NCBI GenBank assembly: GCA_029448655.1 | Contig: JACCLO010000006.1 | Location: 620,001 to 684,000 of the forward strand | Length of the DNA stretch: 64,000 nucleotides | From: Wolfiporia cocos | Taxonomy: Eukaryota > Basidiomycota > Agaricomycetes > Polyporales > Phaeolaceae | Reading direction: 5' to 3' | Shown here: positions 48,208 to 58,353 of the stretch, one piece after another | How the letters are laid out: every line of letters starts with the position of its first letter | Position numbering within the stretch: the stretch's first letter is position 1 | Notes under the pieces: model-generated | The model's database searches: none | What the model was told of the DNA's origin: nothing | Seen by the model: the letters and a program-made list of their open reading frames with translations, nothing else | Program-made: the position numbers and the translations under genes

Positions 48208-49323
48208 TCACCCCCTCTCTTGGCTAGCCGTCCCGGCTTAGCCCACAACGTCGCTTCCTCCTGCCGTCGACTCCTCTTGATGTAGATAGGGAGCTTCGCG
48301 GTCCTCTGCCATGGACGCGCTGGGTACTCCTACCCTGGGGAACCCTGTGCCATTAGGGGTAACACTTATTGGCATTTTATTAACCGGTGAGTCTTGGGGT
48401 ACCTGAGCGCCCACCCTAACTGCTTAAGTTGAGGGGGACTTGGTAGGTGCCTGGTGACGGCGCTCCTACCCATGGTACACCGGTTGCTCCTCAAACCACC
48501 TGGGAGGGGTGGTCCTCTGTACGCGCCACGTTGTTTAGACACGCCGGCGAGCGCGGTTGGCTAGAGGTTGGGGCGCGCGATCGTCATGCCGACCGGACAT
48601 GACCCGCACTGGGTCGCACCTGCTGGAGTCAAGCGAGGCGGTCCTTGGTCGCGCTGTAGGTGAGATGGGGACGGCCCATGCGATGGCCATCCAGCGAGCG
48701 GGGTTCCGCCCAGTCGCTGTTCCGTCATTGATTATGTCCCTACTAAGTTGGTGAGCTTGCTGGCCGTCCTCGCGGATACGGCGTCTGGGTTACAGGGACT
48801 TGATCCCCTGCTTCGCATACCAGACGGTCTTGCTCTGACGTGTTCCGGCGGTCCTTCCTGGCAAAGGGGTGTCCGTCGGTCCTGGCTGGTCCGTTGTCCA
48901 GCCCCGGCATGCACTAACGCTCCACGCACCCAAGTCTTTTCAGACGAGGGTGGCGGCGTCTCTGGCGCGTCTTACTGCCGGCCTACCGCCGTGCTGTGAG
49001 GCGACGACGGGGCTACCCGGGTCCTTACCCATGCACTAGCCCTCCACGCATCCAAGTCTTGCAGACGAGGATGGCGGGGTCTCAAGCGCGGCTTAGAGGG
49101 GCTAGGGGACCTGCTACCTATAGTTGAAGGGGGTAGGCTTACTTTTTTCACTCCATAGGGTGCGCATGTAATGCCTTTGGGGTGGGGACTGGCAATTGTG
49201 CCGACCAAGGCCTCTTGCAGGCGCAGTGGCTGTCCCGCAGGGTGCGCAGAGCCTATGTGGAAAACCCTCGGCCCGAGTGCGAGTTCGTCAGTGCAGGGGG
49301 GAGGTAAACTAGAACTAATAATA
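48208..49323 (-). other. internal region of element E
   Basis: About 1.1 kb between the two E LTRs, GC-rich, with frames under 85 codons and no retroviral motif. The right end holds a putative self-primer site: AGAACTAATAAT at 49311-49322, 1 nt from the 5' LTR, which matches the predicted transcript start read on the minus strand of the left LTR (33835-33846; one mismatch in the right LTR at 49532-49543). Confidence 0.65.
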
Positions 49324-49876
49324 TATCACAATGCGACTTAGCATGTGATACCTGAGCCCTAAGCTCTCTCCATATGCCATAGTTGTCCTGTAAAGGAAGA
49401 CGCAGGCGTACCGCCTAACGTCGATGCCGTCGTTAGGCGCTAACCAGCAGACTAGCAGAGAGGAGATGAGGAGAGGGGACTGGCACACAGAGGCTGAGTT
49501 GTCAAAGGGGCCTTGAGTGCCCAACGATGAGATTATTAGCTCTGAGGTGTAAGCCTCAGAACGCTACGACTTATATACATGGGGAGTGGACGTATTAATG
49601 TACTACGACCTGCCCTAAACGTAGAGGGCCCGTGCTGCCAGTAATGGCGTAGCTAAGGGGCATCGTCATGTATGTATGTCGGGTGATGTGGTAGCCTAGC
49701 GCTGACCGGGCGTTAGCTACCATGGTCATCTTATCTTATCTAACTATGAAAGCGCCGGCTGGCGCGTAGCGCTGGTACAGACGCCTGAAGGGTTGGGGTG
49801 CTCGCGCAGAGCCCGGAGAACCTGCAATAAATCTGTAAAAATAATGAGTGAGCCCCAGACCTTACGATCTGTGACA
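49324..49876 (-). repeat. 5' LTR of element E (family E, 553 bp)
   Basis: Matches the left LTR (33626-33912 joined to 47941-48207) with few differences. Contains TATATAAG on the minus strand (49570-49577) and a GATA pair near 49728-49741. Confidence 0.88.
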
Positions 49877-49881
49877 CCCTG

Positions 49882-50513
49882 ACTGGAAAGTCAGTGATCG
49901 ATACCTCTGTCCTGATGACTGGGTATTACAACGTGACGAGGTTGACGACGATGAGTTGTCCGATGATGAAGACACGCCACGTAAACCCAGTCCCGGAAGT
50001 AAATGGCTCAAAAGAGACATGTTCAGTGAATTCGTAGACGACAACATTGTATTCAACAACTACATGGAGTTCTCAGTAGAATTCCCCAAAGATCTCCACC
50101 AAGATATCAAGTACCCCGAAAAAGGTACTCCCCACTCTGCCAGCTACGACATCTATGCTAGTGAAGCAAAGACAATCCTGCCAGGGCAGACTGCGACAAT
50201 AGGAACAGGACTCAAAGTCCTCTTCCCCTACGGTCATTACGGCCAACTCACAACTCGCTCTAGTATGGCCCTTAAAAGTCTTATCGTAGTTGGAGGTATC
50301 ATAGATTGGGACTATCGAGGAGAGATCAAAGTCATGATCCATAACCTTGGATCCAACGAATACATCGTCTCACCTACCGACAAAGTCGCCCAACTTCTGG
50401 TCCACAAAATGAACTCACCAGAAGTCAACATCTCTAGCCATAAGTCTTACGACTCACTTCACAGCAATCAGGGATCCAGAGGCAACAAGGGTTTTGGCTC
50501 AACCAGGAGGTAG
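49882..50513 (+). pseudogene. gypsy pol C-terminus: intact dUTPase domain
   Basis: Last segment of the F polyprotein, open from the E insertion site to TAG at 50511-50513. It starts with an acidic linker (DDDELSDDEDTPRKP) and then shows all five trimeric dUTPase motifs: SASYDIYAS, TTRSSMALK, GGIIDWDYRGEI, PTDKVAQLLV and RGNKGFGSTRR. The catalytic Asp of motif 3 and the Gly-rich motif 5 are present. dUTPase removes dUTP and so protects reverse transcripts from uracil. No start codon of its own is obvious, so it is a remnant of a fusion rather than a separate gene. Confidence 0.88.
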
Positions 50514-50584
50514 CTCAAGCAAAATCTAACCCTTCAGTGGGCTCTAGTACCAAGCTACCCTCCAACGAGGACGTTGGAATCTGA

Positions 50585-50595
50585 ACAGGGGGTAA
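50585..50595 (+). other. polypurine tract of gypsy F
   Basis: The purine run ACAGGGGGTAA directly precedes the LTR start TGTCACAA, the normal place for plus-strand priming. It confirms plus orientation of F. Confidence 0.75.
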
Positions 50596-51079
50596 TGTCA
50601 CAATTTCTCCATATTTTTCCCTAATTTTCCCAGAGTTGTACAACACGTCCAACACTTATCTGCACTTATCCTGTACTTAACCTACACCTAACATATCACT
50701 TACAATTGCCGCCGCTGTTCGCCGCTCTTATCTTATCTTATCTCTAGTTACATGTGTAGTCACACTTCGTCCACTAGACCAAACATCACATGAGTCTTAC
50801 TCATCGCTAGTCATACTGATGACAATCGCCGACCGGGATATTACTCATCCTCAGTTGCCACTATCACATGCCCGTACATACGGTGTTAGGGGTCTGTCCC
50901 TCGGTCCCAGTGGTCCCGACAACCATGTATATATACTGCCCTTCTGAGTCACTTAGGACTCAGAACTATTCATCTATTGACACTGCTAGTAGCCCCCCAA
51001 GCTATTAGCCATTTGCTTACTACTTAACTTGCCTGCTTATCGCCTCCAAGCCCCCTTCAAGTCCTCATAAGTAAGTCCT
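50596..51079 (+). repeat. 3' LTR of gypsy F
   Basis: Begins TGTCACAATTTC. A triple GATA motif lies at 50726-50743 and a CATGTATATATAC core near 50930-50941, with R-U5 after it. The exact right end is uncertain because another TGTCACAG LTR starts at 51080. Confidence 0.7.
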
Positions 51080-51178
51080 TGTCACAGGTGCCGTCCAGAG
51101 GCATCCCAAGTCCTACTGTTGACGAGGCAGGCAGGGCGCACACATGAGGTAGCAGAGGGGCCTTAGCCCAATGACTAG

Positions 51179-51749
51179 TGTCACAAACTTACAGGTTTGT
51201 GAGGACCTGCGCAGCAGGGGAGTCCCAATGCACCTAACGAGGCGGTGCGCAACCGCAACAGCGGTGACCAGGTCGGCTGTACCAAGGGCGTACACTCCCA
51301 AGGACTCCTAGTGGCGACGTAACATGGCAGCGCACAGACAAGTAAGTCGAGGAGGGCCCCCGGGGCAGAGACGCATCACGCACGCAGTAAGAGAGGAGCC
51401 AGAGGCTCAATGACTAGAATCTCAAAGATGGGGAGTAAGCCCCATCTTGTCGTAGATTATATACATGGTGTGAAAGCGAAACTAGCTACCCTAAAGAACG
51501 GGCCCGTGCACCGTATCTACGAGTGACCGTGATGTTACGCTACCATGTACCTAACTGTGACCGGTCATGTGGTGTACCTGGCGTGCGCGCTGCCTGACGA
51601 GCGCTCGCCTACTGGGTCATGTGGTCTGTGGAGATAACTTGGGCGCAACAAGGAGGAAACGATGACGAGAGGGGCGCACGCGCGTACAGCGGCGCCCATA
51701 CATACATAGAGAGGGAAGAGACGTACCCCCCACGGGGATATCCGTGACA
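51179..51749 (-). mobile_element. solo LTR, family D (TSD ACTAG)
   Basis: 571 bp, TGTCACAA ... CGTGACA, flanked by ACTAG (51174-51178; 51750-51754). Confidence 0.9.
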
Positions 51750-51838
51750 ACTAGAATCTAGAGGATGAGCTGTAAGGCTCATCATTGCTTGACTAAATAC
51801 ATGACGCATCACCAAGTAGCTACCTGCCCTGAAGGGGG

Positions 51839-52989
51839 TGACACAAACTAAGTTGTGGGACTCACACTATAAGCTAATAGCGACTTGAAGGGTTGCTTGA
51901 AGCTTGGTGAGGGGCTTAGTAGGCGCAAGCAGGTAGGAGGTGTATCTGTGCGAATGCAGAGAACAAATCTAAGGCTTATCGGAGATGATAGCCCTACTTA
52001 TATACATGCATTGTTTGGTTATCCGCAAGGGAACCAAACATTGAGACGGTCTGTGCGCAGATACAGATAGTACAGCTAAGTCGTATTCTACTATAGACCA
52101 TGTGCGCCGGTAATGGCCGCACCAGTAAGGAACCGTGTTTGGACCGTAGGTCCGTATTTGCAAAGTGGCTGAGCTACGTTAGTAAGCCTAGCATGTGATA
52201 AACATATGCCGGTATCGGGATATGAGTCACTATAGTGCTATTGGCATGTGATAACGAGCGGGCTGCTTATGCGTAAGTGTTGACATAGCCCGGTATCGGG
52301 ATATGAGTAAGGCACGTGACACTGGAGGTTAGTCCGCTGAGTCATTGACGCGTACAAGTGTGTTGTTTACGCGTTGTTATGACAGGTGGACGTATACCGT
52401 GTTGTGTACGTGTTGTTTGGTTTGGTGTACGTGTAGACGGGTGCTTAGCAGCTGACACAAGATTGTCATATACGTACTATTGACGAAGTCAAGGGCCTAG
52501 CGACATCGACTGAGAGCGCTCTAAGAGTGAGACTTAGAGACGCAGTCACTAAGGGATCCCCAGACTAGCACGCATAGAGGATAATCAAGAGGGACACGCC
52601 CCAACGTCGACATTAATCAGTCTGAGGAGTACGCCTCAGACTGTGCAGCCTTATATACATGGAGACGACTACGCTACAGGGATTGGGCATGCCCTAAAGG
52701 CATGGCCTGTGCGCAGTAACTAGGGGCCTTATGTAAGCATGTATCTAAGACGCGCAGGTGGTGTGACCGTAGGGGTAGAGGCGACGCGTAACCACTATGC
52801 TATGGCGACTAAGTCATGTGACTAATGAACGTAAGTGCGCTAGTTCGAGCCCTGCTGGGGCCGCACCTAAAATGACACAGCCACTTCGCAAAACTGTGAC
52901 AGCAGCGTAAATGTCTACGGGCTTATAGAAATACCAATAAAATAGGTAAAAATAAGGGAAAAATAGTGGCATGTCCCAAATCTGTGACA
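51839..52989 (-). mobile_element. solo LTR, A-like diverged (TSD GGGGG)
   Basis: TGACACAAACTAAG ... CTGTGACA, flanked by GGGGG (51834-51838; 52990-52994). Minus orientation from its TATATAAG core near 51998. About 0.7 kb of its own once the inner LTR is removed. Confidence 0.8.
52453..52901 (-). mobile_element. solo LTR, E-like, nested (TSD GCAGC)
   Basis: 449 bp, TGACACAA ... CTGTGACA, flanked by GCAGC (52448-52452; 52902-52906). Contains a tRNA-like A box (52803-52813) and B box (52843-52852). Confidence 0.85.
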
Positions 52990-53193
52990 GGGGGCCCATG
53001 CGCTGTAAGGTGCAGGGTGCTACTATGTAACTACAGTAACACGTCATGTGCTAATAGTGACCTTGTGATGATGTGACACCAGTAATGGCACCCCCATCTA
53101 ATCTAATGATCTAATCTACAGGATCACCTGATGCACAAGACGGCGTGCCACACTCTGTGACACCCTGTGTATCTAGAACGTTCGCATAATGAG

Positions 53194-54148
53194 TGACACA
53201 GAACGCTCTGTGGGACTCACCAAGCCTGTTATCCTTAGGTTATAGGCGACTTGGCGAGGAAGAGGGCTCAATGCAGCAGCAGCAGGTGGATAGTGCTTCT
53301 ACGGCGGACGCCGAGAAGAATAGAACTTAAGTTAAAGGGCGTCAAGCCCCTACTTATATACATGTATATCGGGAGGGCACGTGCTACTATATAGCTATGG
53401 CCTTACCAGGTTATGTGGCTTTGCCAAGTGGCGAAGCGTTATCTTATCTGTTGTTTATGCACTCTATCTAGAATGGCTGTGGAAGGCCCTAATGGCCGAA
53501 CCAATCGTAATAGAGGGATTATGTCTTATTGTCTTAGGAACACGGGCGCAGCCCCGGGTATAAGGGAAGCCGATTGCCGGATACCTTGCGGTATAATGGT
53601 GATTGGTCGGTCTTTGTGTGCTGACCAAGGCGAGACACCGAGGTCGTTATGCTATTGGACTATGTAGTACCGTAGCATGTGTTATGCCCGGACCGGAAGG
53701 TTACCGGGACATGTGTTGGACTTAGCCATGAGGCGAGGTCTGGTGTTTGGGCAACGCCGTGATGGCAGAAGCCCGGGACTTGGATTGTACCGAGTCCGTG
53801 GGAGGCCGAGGAGGCCGTGACCTATAGCGATATTGCCGTGAGGCTAATATAGTGCTGTGTGGCCGTGTTGACATTATTATGCGAGCGTGCCGCGCTCGGG
53901 ATGTGTTACCTGCTCGACCTTGGTACGAGCCCGCGGTGGGGCTGCCTTTGGTCACATGACAAGGTGAGGTGTCGACACGGGCTCGTACCAGGTACGAATG
54001 GTGTGTCGTTGGAGTCGGTCTTACTGTTGAGTGAGACCGGATGGTGATGGGAGTTAACCCGTAGATAACTTGTAGTTAGACGTATAATCCCGGGTAAATT
54101 GCTTTAATCATAGAAAAAATGCTGTAAGCCCCAGATAAATCTGTGACA
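53194..54148 (-). mobile_element. solo LTR, family A (TSD ATGAG)
   Basis: 955 bp, TGACACAG ... AATCTGTGACA, flanked by ATGAG (53189-53193; 54149-54153). Ends with the same 90 bp as the other family A copies. Confidence 0.92.
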
Positions 54149-54153
54149 ATGAG

Positions 54154-54498
54154 ATCATATAACATAATGGGATCATGTGCATGGGGTTATGTAAGTAGGG
54201 GTGGTGCCAGGCGCTACTACTGTCCATTGATATCTAATCTAATCTACTTATAGGTCATGTGATTGGTGGCGTACCGTTCATGGCCTAGGGGGAAGATCAC
54301 CACTAGGGGAGGGGGAAGGTCATTGGTTCAAGCCTGGATAGAGGGGCTAGGGCCAGACCTGGAAATCCATGATAGAGCATATATACATGCAGTGCACTAT
54401 TGTAAGCTACCCTACCCTAAAGCCAGCCTGTGCGCAGTAGGCACACAGTGTAACTAGTAATGCATAGCTTGTAAGTACTGTGACTGTGAGCTGGTGCT
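54154..54498 (+). other. LTR fragment with tRNA-like promoter boxes
   Basis: Host sequence between two insertions. A box-like TGGCCTAGGGG at 54281-54291 and a perfect B box GGTTCAAGCC at 54325-54334 suggest a tRNA-derived piece. A TATATATACATG core follows near 54380. The enclosing element probably ends at TGTGACA 55108. Confidence 0.5.
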
Positions 54499-55016
54499 TG
54501 ACACAGACTTACCAGTCTGTGTGACCCTGGCTACAGGGGAACCCTCACACGCTCGCATAGGCGCGAAGACACCGCCAAAATCCTTTGCAGGAGGTCAAGA
54601 CGCTGGCAACGCAGTCAAGCGGACGAGATGAGGCCCCGGGCCAAGAGTAACGCAGACAAGTTGATAAGAGAGGAGCCTAAGCTCTAAGTCGAGAATCTCA
54701 AAGATGGGGGTAAGCCCCATCTTGTAGTAGATTATATACATGCCTGGAGAGCGGAACGAATTACCCTAAAGTACTGGCCCGTGCGCAGTAACTACAAGTG
54801 ACCGTGATGTTACGCCAACATGTATCTAAGTGTGACCCTTCACGTGAGCTATCTGAGGCGCGCGCTACCCTACAGCGCTAACCTAACGATCAGGTGACCA
54901 TCAGTCTCTGGGAGTGACGTGAGAGGTGGCTAAGGCGTAGAGGAACATCGTACGCCTAGCAGCGCCCGTACAACCTATAGCGAGGGTTGTCATAACCTAA
55001 AGAACAGATTGTGACA
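54499..55016 (-). mobile_element. solo LTR, D-like (TSD GTGCT/GCGCT)
   Basis: 518 bp, TGACACAG ... TTGTGACA. Flanks differ by one C/T (54494-54498 and 55017-55021), suggesting an older insertion. Confidence 0.78.
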
Positions 55017-55108
55017 GCGCTAGCGCCCTACTTATCTACAATGTAGGTCTTATCTTATCTACAAGGTCACATTACTTACACAAGGGCCATGCCACAATGT
55101 TCTGTGAC

Positions 55109-55467
55109 ATTACGACTCCTTTGGCTTAGTGTTCCTGCTAAGTGTTGGACTCGCTCTGTGCTGTAGCACTTGGGTGGTCAGGGTGGTGCTGGTTGTGTAC
55201 TACTGCCTTTGGCAAGGCAAGTGGTCATTCTGTCACAATCGTAGTCCCTGTGACACCTCAAGCTGCAGGCACATAGTTCAAAGGTTGGGTGGTAATCATA
55301 GAAGTCACAGCCTTTTCATGCATGATTCAAACAGCAAGAGTAGGAAGGTAGGAACACACCCCATAGTCAATCAATGTTAAGTCTAAGGTTGTAAGGCCTT
55401 GTACCTGAGTATTTATACAGGAGATAGCCTGTGTTACTAATCATAAAGAGGTCACCCTAATGCTAGA
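55109..55467. other. unassigned repeat-region sequence
   Basis: Follows an LTR end (TGTGACA at 55102-55108) with a pyrimidine start (TTACGACTCC) like the internal edge of the minus-oriented elements. It resumes after the next insertion at 56447. No coding motif. Confidence 0.4.
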
Positions 55468-56441
55468 TGTCACAGATTTATCTGGGGCTTACAGCATTTT
55501 TCCTACGATTATAGCAATTTATCCGGGATTTATACGTCTAACTACAAGTTATCTACGGGTTAACTCCCATTGCCATACGAACAAGCTCTTAATTGGGCTT
55601 ATCAACCACATGACCAGCTTACATAATGCTACGGCACCTTACGGTCCAATAGCAACACTACAGCTACGTCATAGGTCTCGCCCGTTAGAGCAAGACCAAG
55701 TCACGCCATAAGATCTTAGATCATAATGGCAGGCCGAGCGCGGCACGCTCACATAATAATGTCCACAACACCAAACATCGCCACCAAGCAATGTTCTATT
55801 GGGTCGGCCTCCTCGGCTTCCCACCGTCATAAGATCCTCGATCATAAATGACACCTCAGGCGCGGCACGCCTTCGCATAATTATGTCAACACGACCATAC
55901 AGCATAATATTAGCACCAAGGCAATATTGCTAATAGGTCACGGCCTCCTCGGCCCGTCCTCCTGGATCGGCTCTTGCCTATCCCCCGGACAACAACATGA
56001 TACCCGGGCTGTGCCCGCGTTAATCAAGATAATCATAAACCTCCTCCACTACTATTGGTGCGGCCATTACCGGCCCACACGGCCATTGTAGATAGGATCA
56101 TAAACACATAGATAAGATAAGCTTCGCCCTTTGGCAAAGCCACATAACCCGGAAAGGTAGTACTATACAGTAGCACATGACCTCTCCGCATACATGTATC
56201 TAAGTAGGAGCCAAGCGCTCCATACTTCAGTTCTATTCTATTGTCTTCACCCTAAGTGCCCATGTCGCGGAGTACCATAGGTACTCCCTGCGGACTACCA
56301 TCGGTAGTCCCAAGCATTCTCGGCTATGCCGCCTCTGCTATATCCACTAGTACTGGCTGCACTGGTTCTTTCCTTCCTCGTCTAGTCGCCCTACTACCTA
56401 AGGATAGCGACTAGGTGAGTCCCACAGGTAGAACTGTGTCA
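55468..56441 (+). mobile_element. solo LTR, family A (TSD CTAGA/CTAGG)
   Basis: 974 bp, TGTCACAGATTT ... CTGTGTCA, plus orientation. The duplication has one mismatch (55463-55467; 56442-56446). Confidence 0.83.
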
Positions 56442-57559
56442 CTAGGGTGGTCTGTGTGCATAAAGCTATTCATGAGTTTCTCTGATATATGTAATTCCTT
56501 ATGTTTCAGCCCCTTGATATTGATATATGTTACCATGTTACTGGGCCTAAACCTTTATCCTTATTGTATATGTTCATCATATTTCTAATTGCTCTGATGC
56601 CAGGCCACATGGCCAGGCTTCTTCTTCTTATGATGCTGATGATCATGTTTCATGTATTTGATATGTTTCATGTCCATCAGAAAGCCTTCTGATGAACTGA
56701 TGGATATTGCTATCCTTGCTTCTTGATGTGATGTGGGTTGTTACCCTAGCTGATGTTGATCTTTGATGGTAACCAATCAGGTCATGTGATCTTATCTTAT
56801 CTCTTGTAGATAGGCTCCATGGCCTAGTGATTAAAGTGTGAGCTAGGGCACTAGTACTTGTGTTCTAATCCTCATTGCTGAAGGATTTTTTGGGTAAAGA
56901 TTTGGTAAAAACTGTGACACGTTCTGTTTTGCCCATCCACTTTTCACCAGCTTGGACCTTTCCCTGCTTCTTTGCACCTTGTCACCAGGGGCATGGGTGG
57001 TTGTGACACAGATTTCTACTGTCTACCTTCTAACGAACTATATACACCCCTTACAGGGCTTTATTACATTCATTTACACCCATTACAGGGCTCAATATAC
57101 GATCTCTACGATTTCATGAACATTTTTGGGTCACGTGCCCTCATGGCATGTGACCTTATCTTATCTCAGCTCATATCTAGTCTCCTTAGATTAGATAGTA
57201 TATATGGGCCTGATCTTATCACCCTAACGACACATGCCGCCATTACTGGTGCGCACTTATGATCTCATCGTCATGTGCCATTACTGGCATGTGATTATAT
57301 CGCGTCACTATGGCGCAATCATTACGACGTACATACTGCGCACGGGCCTTGTACTTTAGGGTACACAATGTAGCACTGTTGCCAGTCATGTATATAAACC
57401 TTCTCGCTAGCGGCATTAGGCCCTAGCTTGAATATTAGTGTTGTCGCATCTCTTAAGCTACCAGGCTCTGAGTGTGATAGGCAGCGTGTCCCCACTTTCT
57501 TCTGTCTGAACAAGACCCTTGCCTCTTAGTCCTTATCTCACATATCCTTACCTTGCTAG
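56442..57559. other. AT-rich sequence with tRNA-like segment and LTR fragments
   Basis: Contains a tRNA-like stretch (A box TGGCCTAGTGA at 56820-56830, B box GTTCTAATCC at 56862-56871), an 80-bp element (57004-57082) repeated inverted at 58217-58295, GATA pairs near 56791 and 57153, and a CATGTATATAAA core near 57388. No coding capacity seen. Confidence 0.5.
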
Positions 57560-58118
57560 TGTCACAAATTATTCCATATTAATTTAGACTCCCTCGCTAT
57601 AGGTTATACGGGCGCCACTAGGCGTACAACGCTCCTCTATACCTGAGCCACCTCCACGTTACTCCCAGATACTGTAGGTCACCTGATCGTTAGGTTAGCG
57701 CTGTAGGGTAGTGTGCGCCTCAGGTACAAACACGTTATGGTCACACTCGTTACATGGTCACTGTAGTTACATGTAGTCATGTGCCCTCTTAGTCACTGCG
57801 CACAGGCCTTTACTTTAGGGCGGCCATTACTGGCCAACTCCACATGTATAAGTACAGCGGATGGTGGTCTTACAACCCCATCCTTAAGATTCTCGACAAT
57901 GCACCTCTGGTGCCTCTCTTACAACTTCCCTGCGTGATCTCTGGCCCGAGGGCCCTGCTCTACTTGCTCGTCTGTGTGCGCCTCAACATGTCGCCTCTAG
58001 GAGTCCCTTTACAGGGTACGGCTGACAAGGTCACCGCTGCTGCGGTTGCGCACCGCCTTGTAAGGCATGTAGGAGTCCCCCTGAGCCCAGGGTTGCACAG
58101 ACGTGTAAGTCTGTGTCA
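57560..58118 (+). mobile_element. solo LTR, family D (TSD GCTAG)
   Basis: 559 bp, TGTCACAA ... CTGTGTCA, flanked by GCTAG (57555-57559; 58119-58123). Plus orientation from the CATGTATAAG core near 57843. Confidence 0.92.
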
Positions 58119-58194
58119 GCTAGTCTGGGGCACCTATATCACAAGTCCTAGGTGCCATATTAAGAAGCTTGGAGGATTGGGCTAGGGGTTGAGG

Positions 58195-58295
58195 TGTCAC
58201 AGATAAGTCTGTGACATGGGTGTAAATGAGTGTAATAAAGCCCAGTAATGGGTGTATATAGTTCGTTAGAATGTAGACAGTAGGAATCTGTGTCA
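58195..58295. repeat. short repeat, inverted copy of 57004-57082
   Basis: A 22-bp near-palindrome (TGTCACAGATAAG...CTGTGACA) is followed by about 80 bp matching the reverse complement of 57004-57082 and ends AATCTGTGTCA. Could be a mini LTR-like unit. Confidence 0.55.
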
Positions 58296-58353
58296 TGGGC
58301 ATGTGTTTTAGTATGACCAAGGCTGAGTAATAGCCCGGTCGGGATATGTCATG

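Larger units (their letters stand above)
33626..49876 (-). mobile_element. LTR element E, non-autonomous (TSD CCCTG)
   Basis: Both ends are flanked by CCCTG (33621-33625 and 49877-49881). Left (3') LTR is 33626-33912 plus 47941-48207 (554 bp, split by a later D insertion); right (5') LTR is 49324-49876 (553 bp). Internal region 48208-49323 is only about 1.1 kb and has no gag or pol. The polypurine tract (reverse complement of TCACCCCCTCTC at 48208) adjoins the left LTR, giving minus orientation. LTRs begin TGTCACAG and end TGTGATA on the minus strand. Confidence 0.88.
29989..51079 (+). mobile_element. Ty3/gypsy retrotransposon relic F (5'-truncated), host of the nest
   Basis: Plus-oriented outer element. 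Its remaining parts are 29989-32514, 33116-33625, 49882-50595 and the 3' LTR 50596 to about 51079; everything between is later insertion. Order of domains: RT, RNase H, integrase, chromodomain, dUTPase, polypurine tract, LTR. Gag, protease and the 5' LTR are missing. Removing element E and one copy of its TSD restores a continuous reading frame from the chromodomain into the dUTPase region, which shows that they once formed one polyprotein. Confidence 0.85.
51080..53162 (-). mobile_element. diverged D-like LTR G, heavily interrupted
   Basis: Starts TGTCACAGGTGCC and resumes after each inner insertion up to CTCTGTGACA at 53162. No clean TSD was found (GTCCT left, CCCTG right). It hosts the three insertions listed next. 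Confidence 0.5.
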
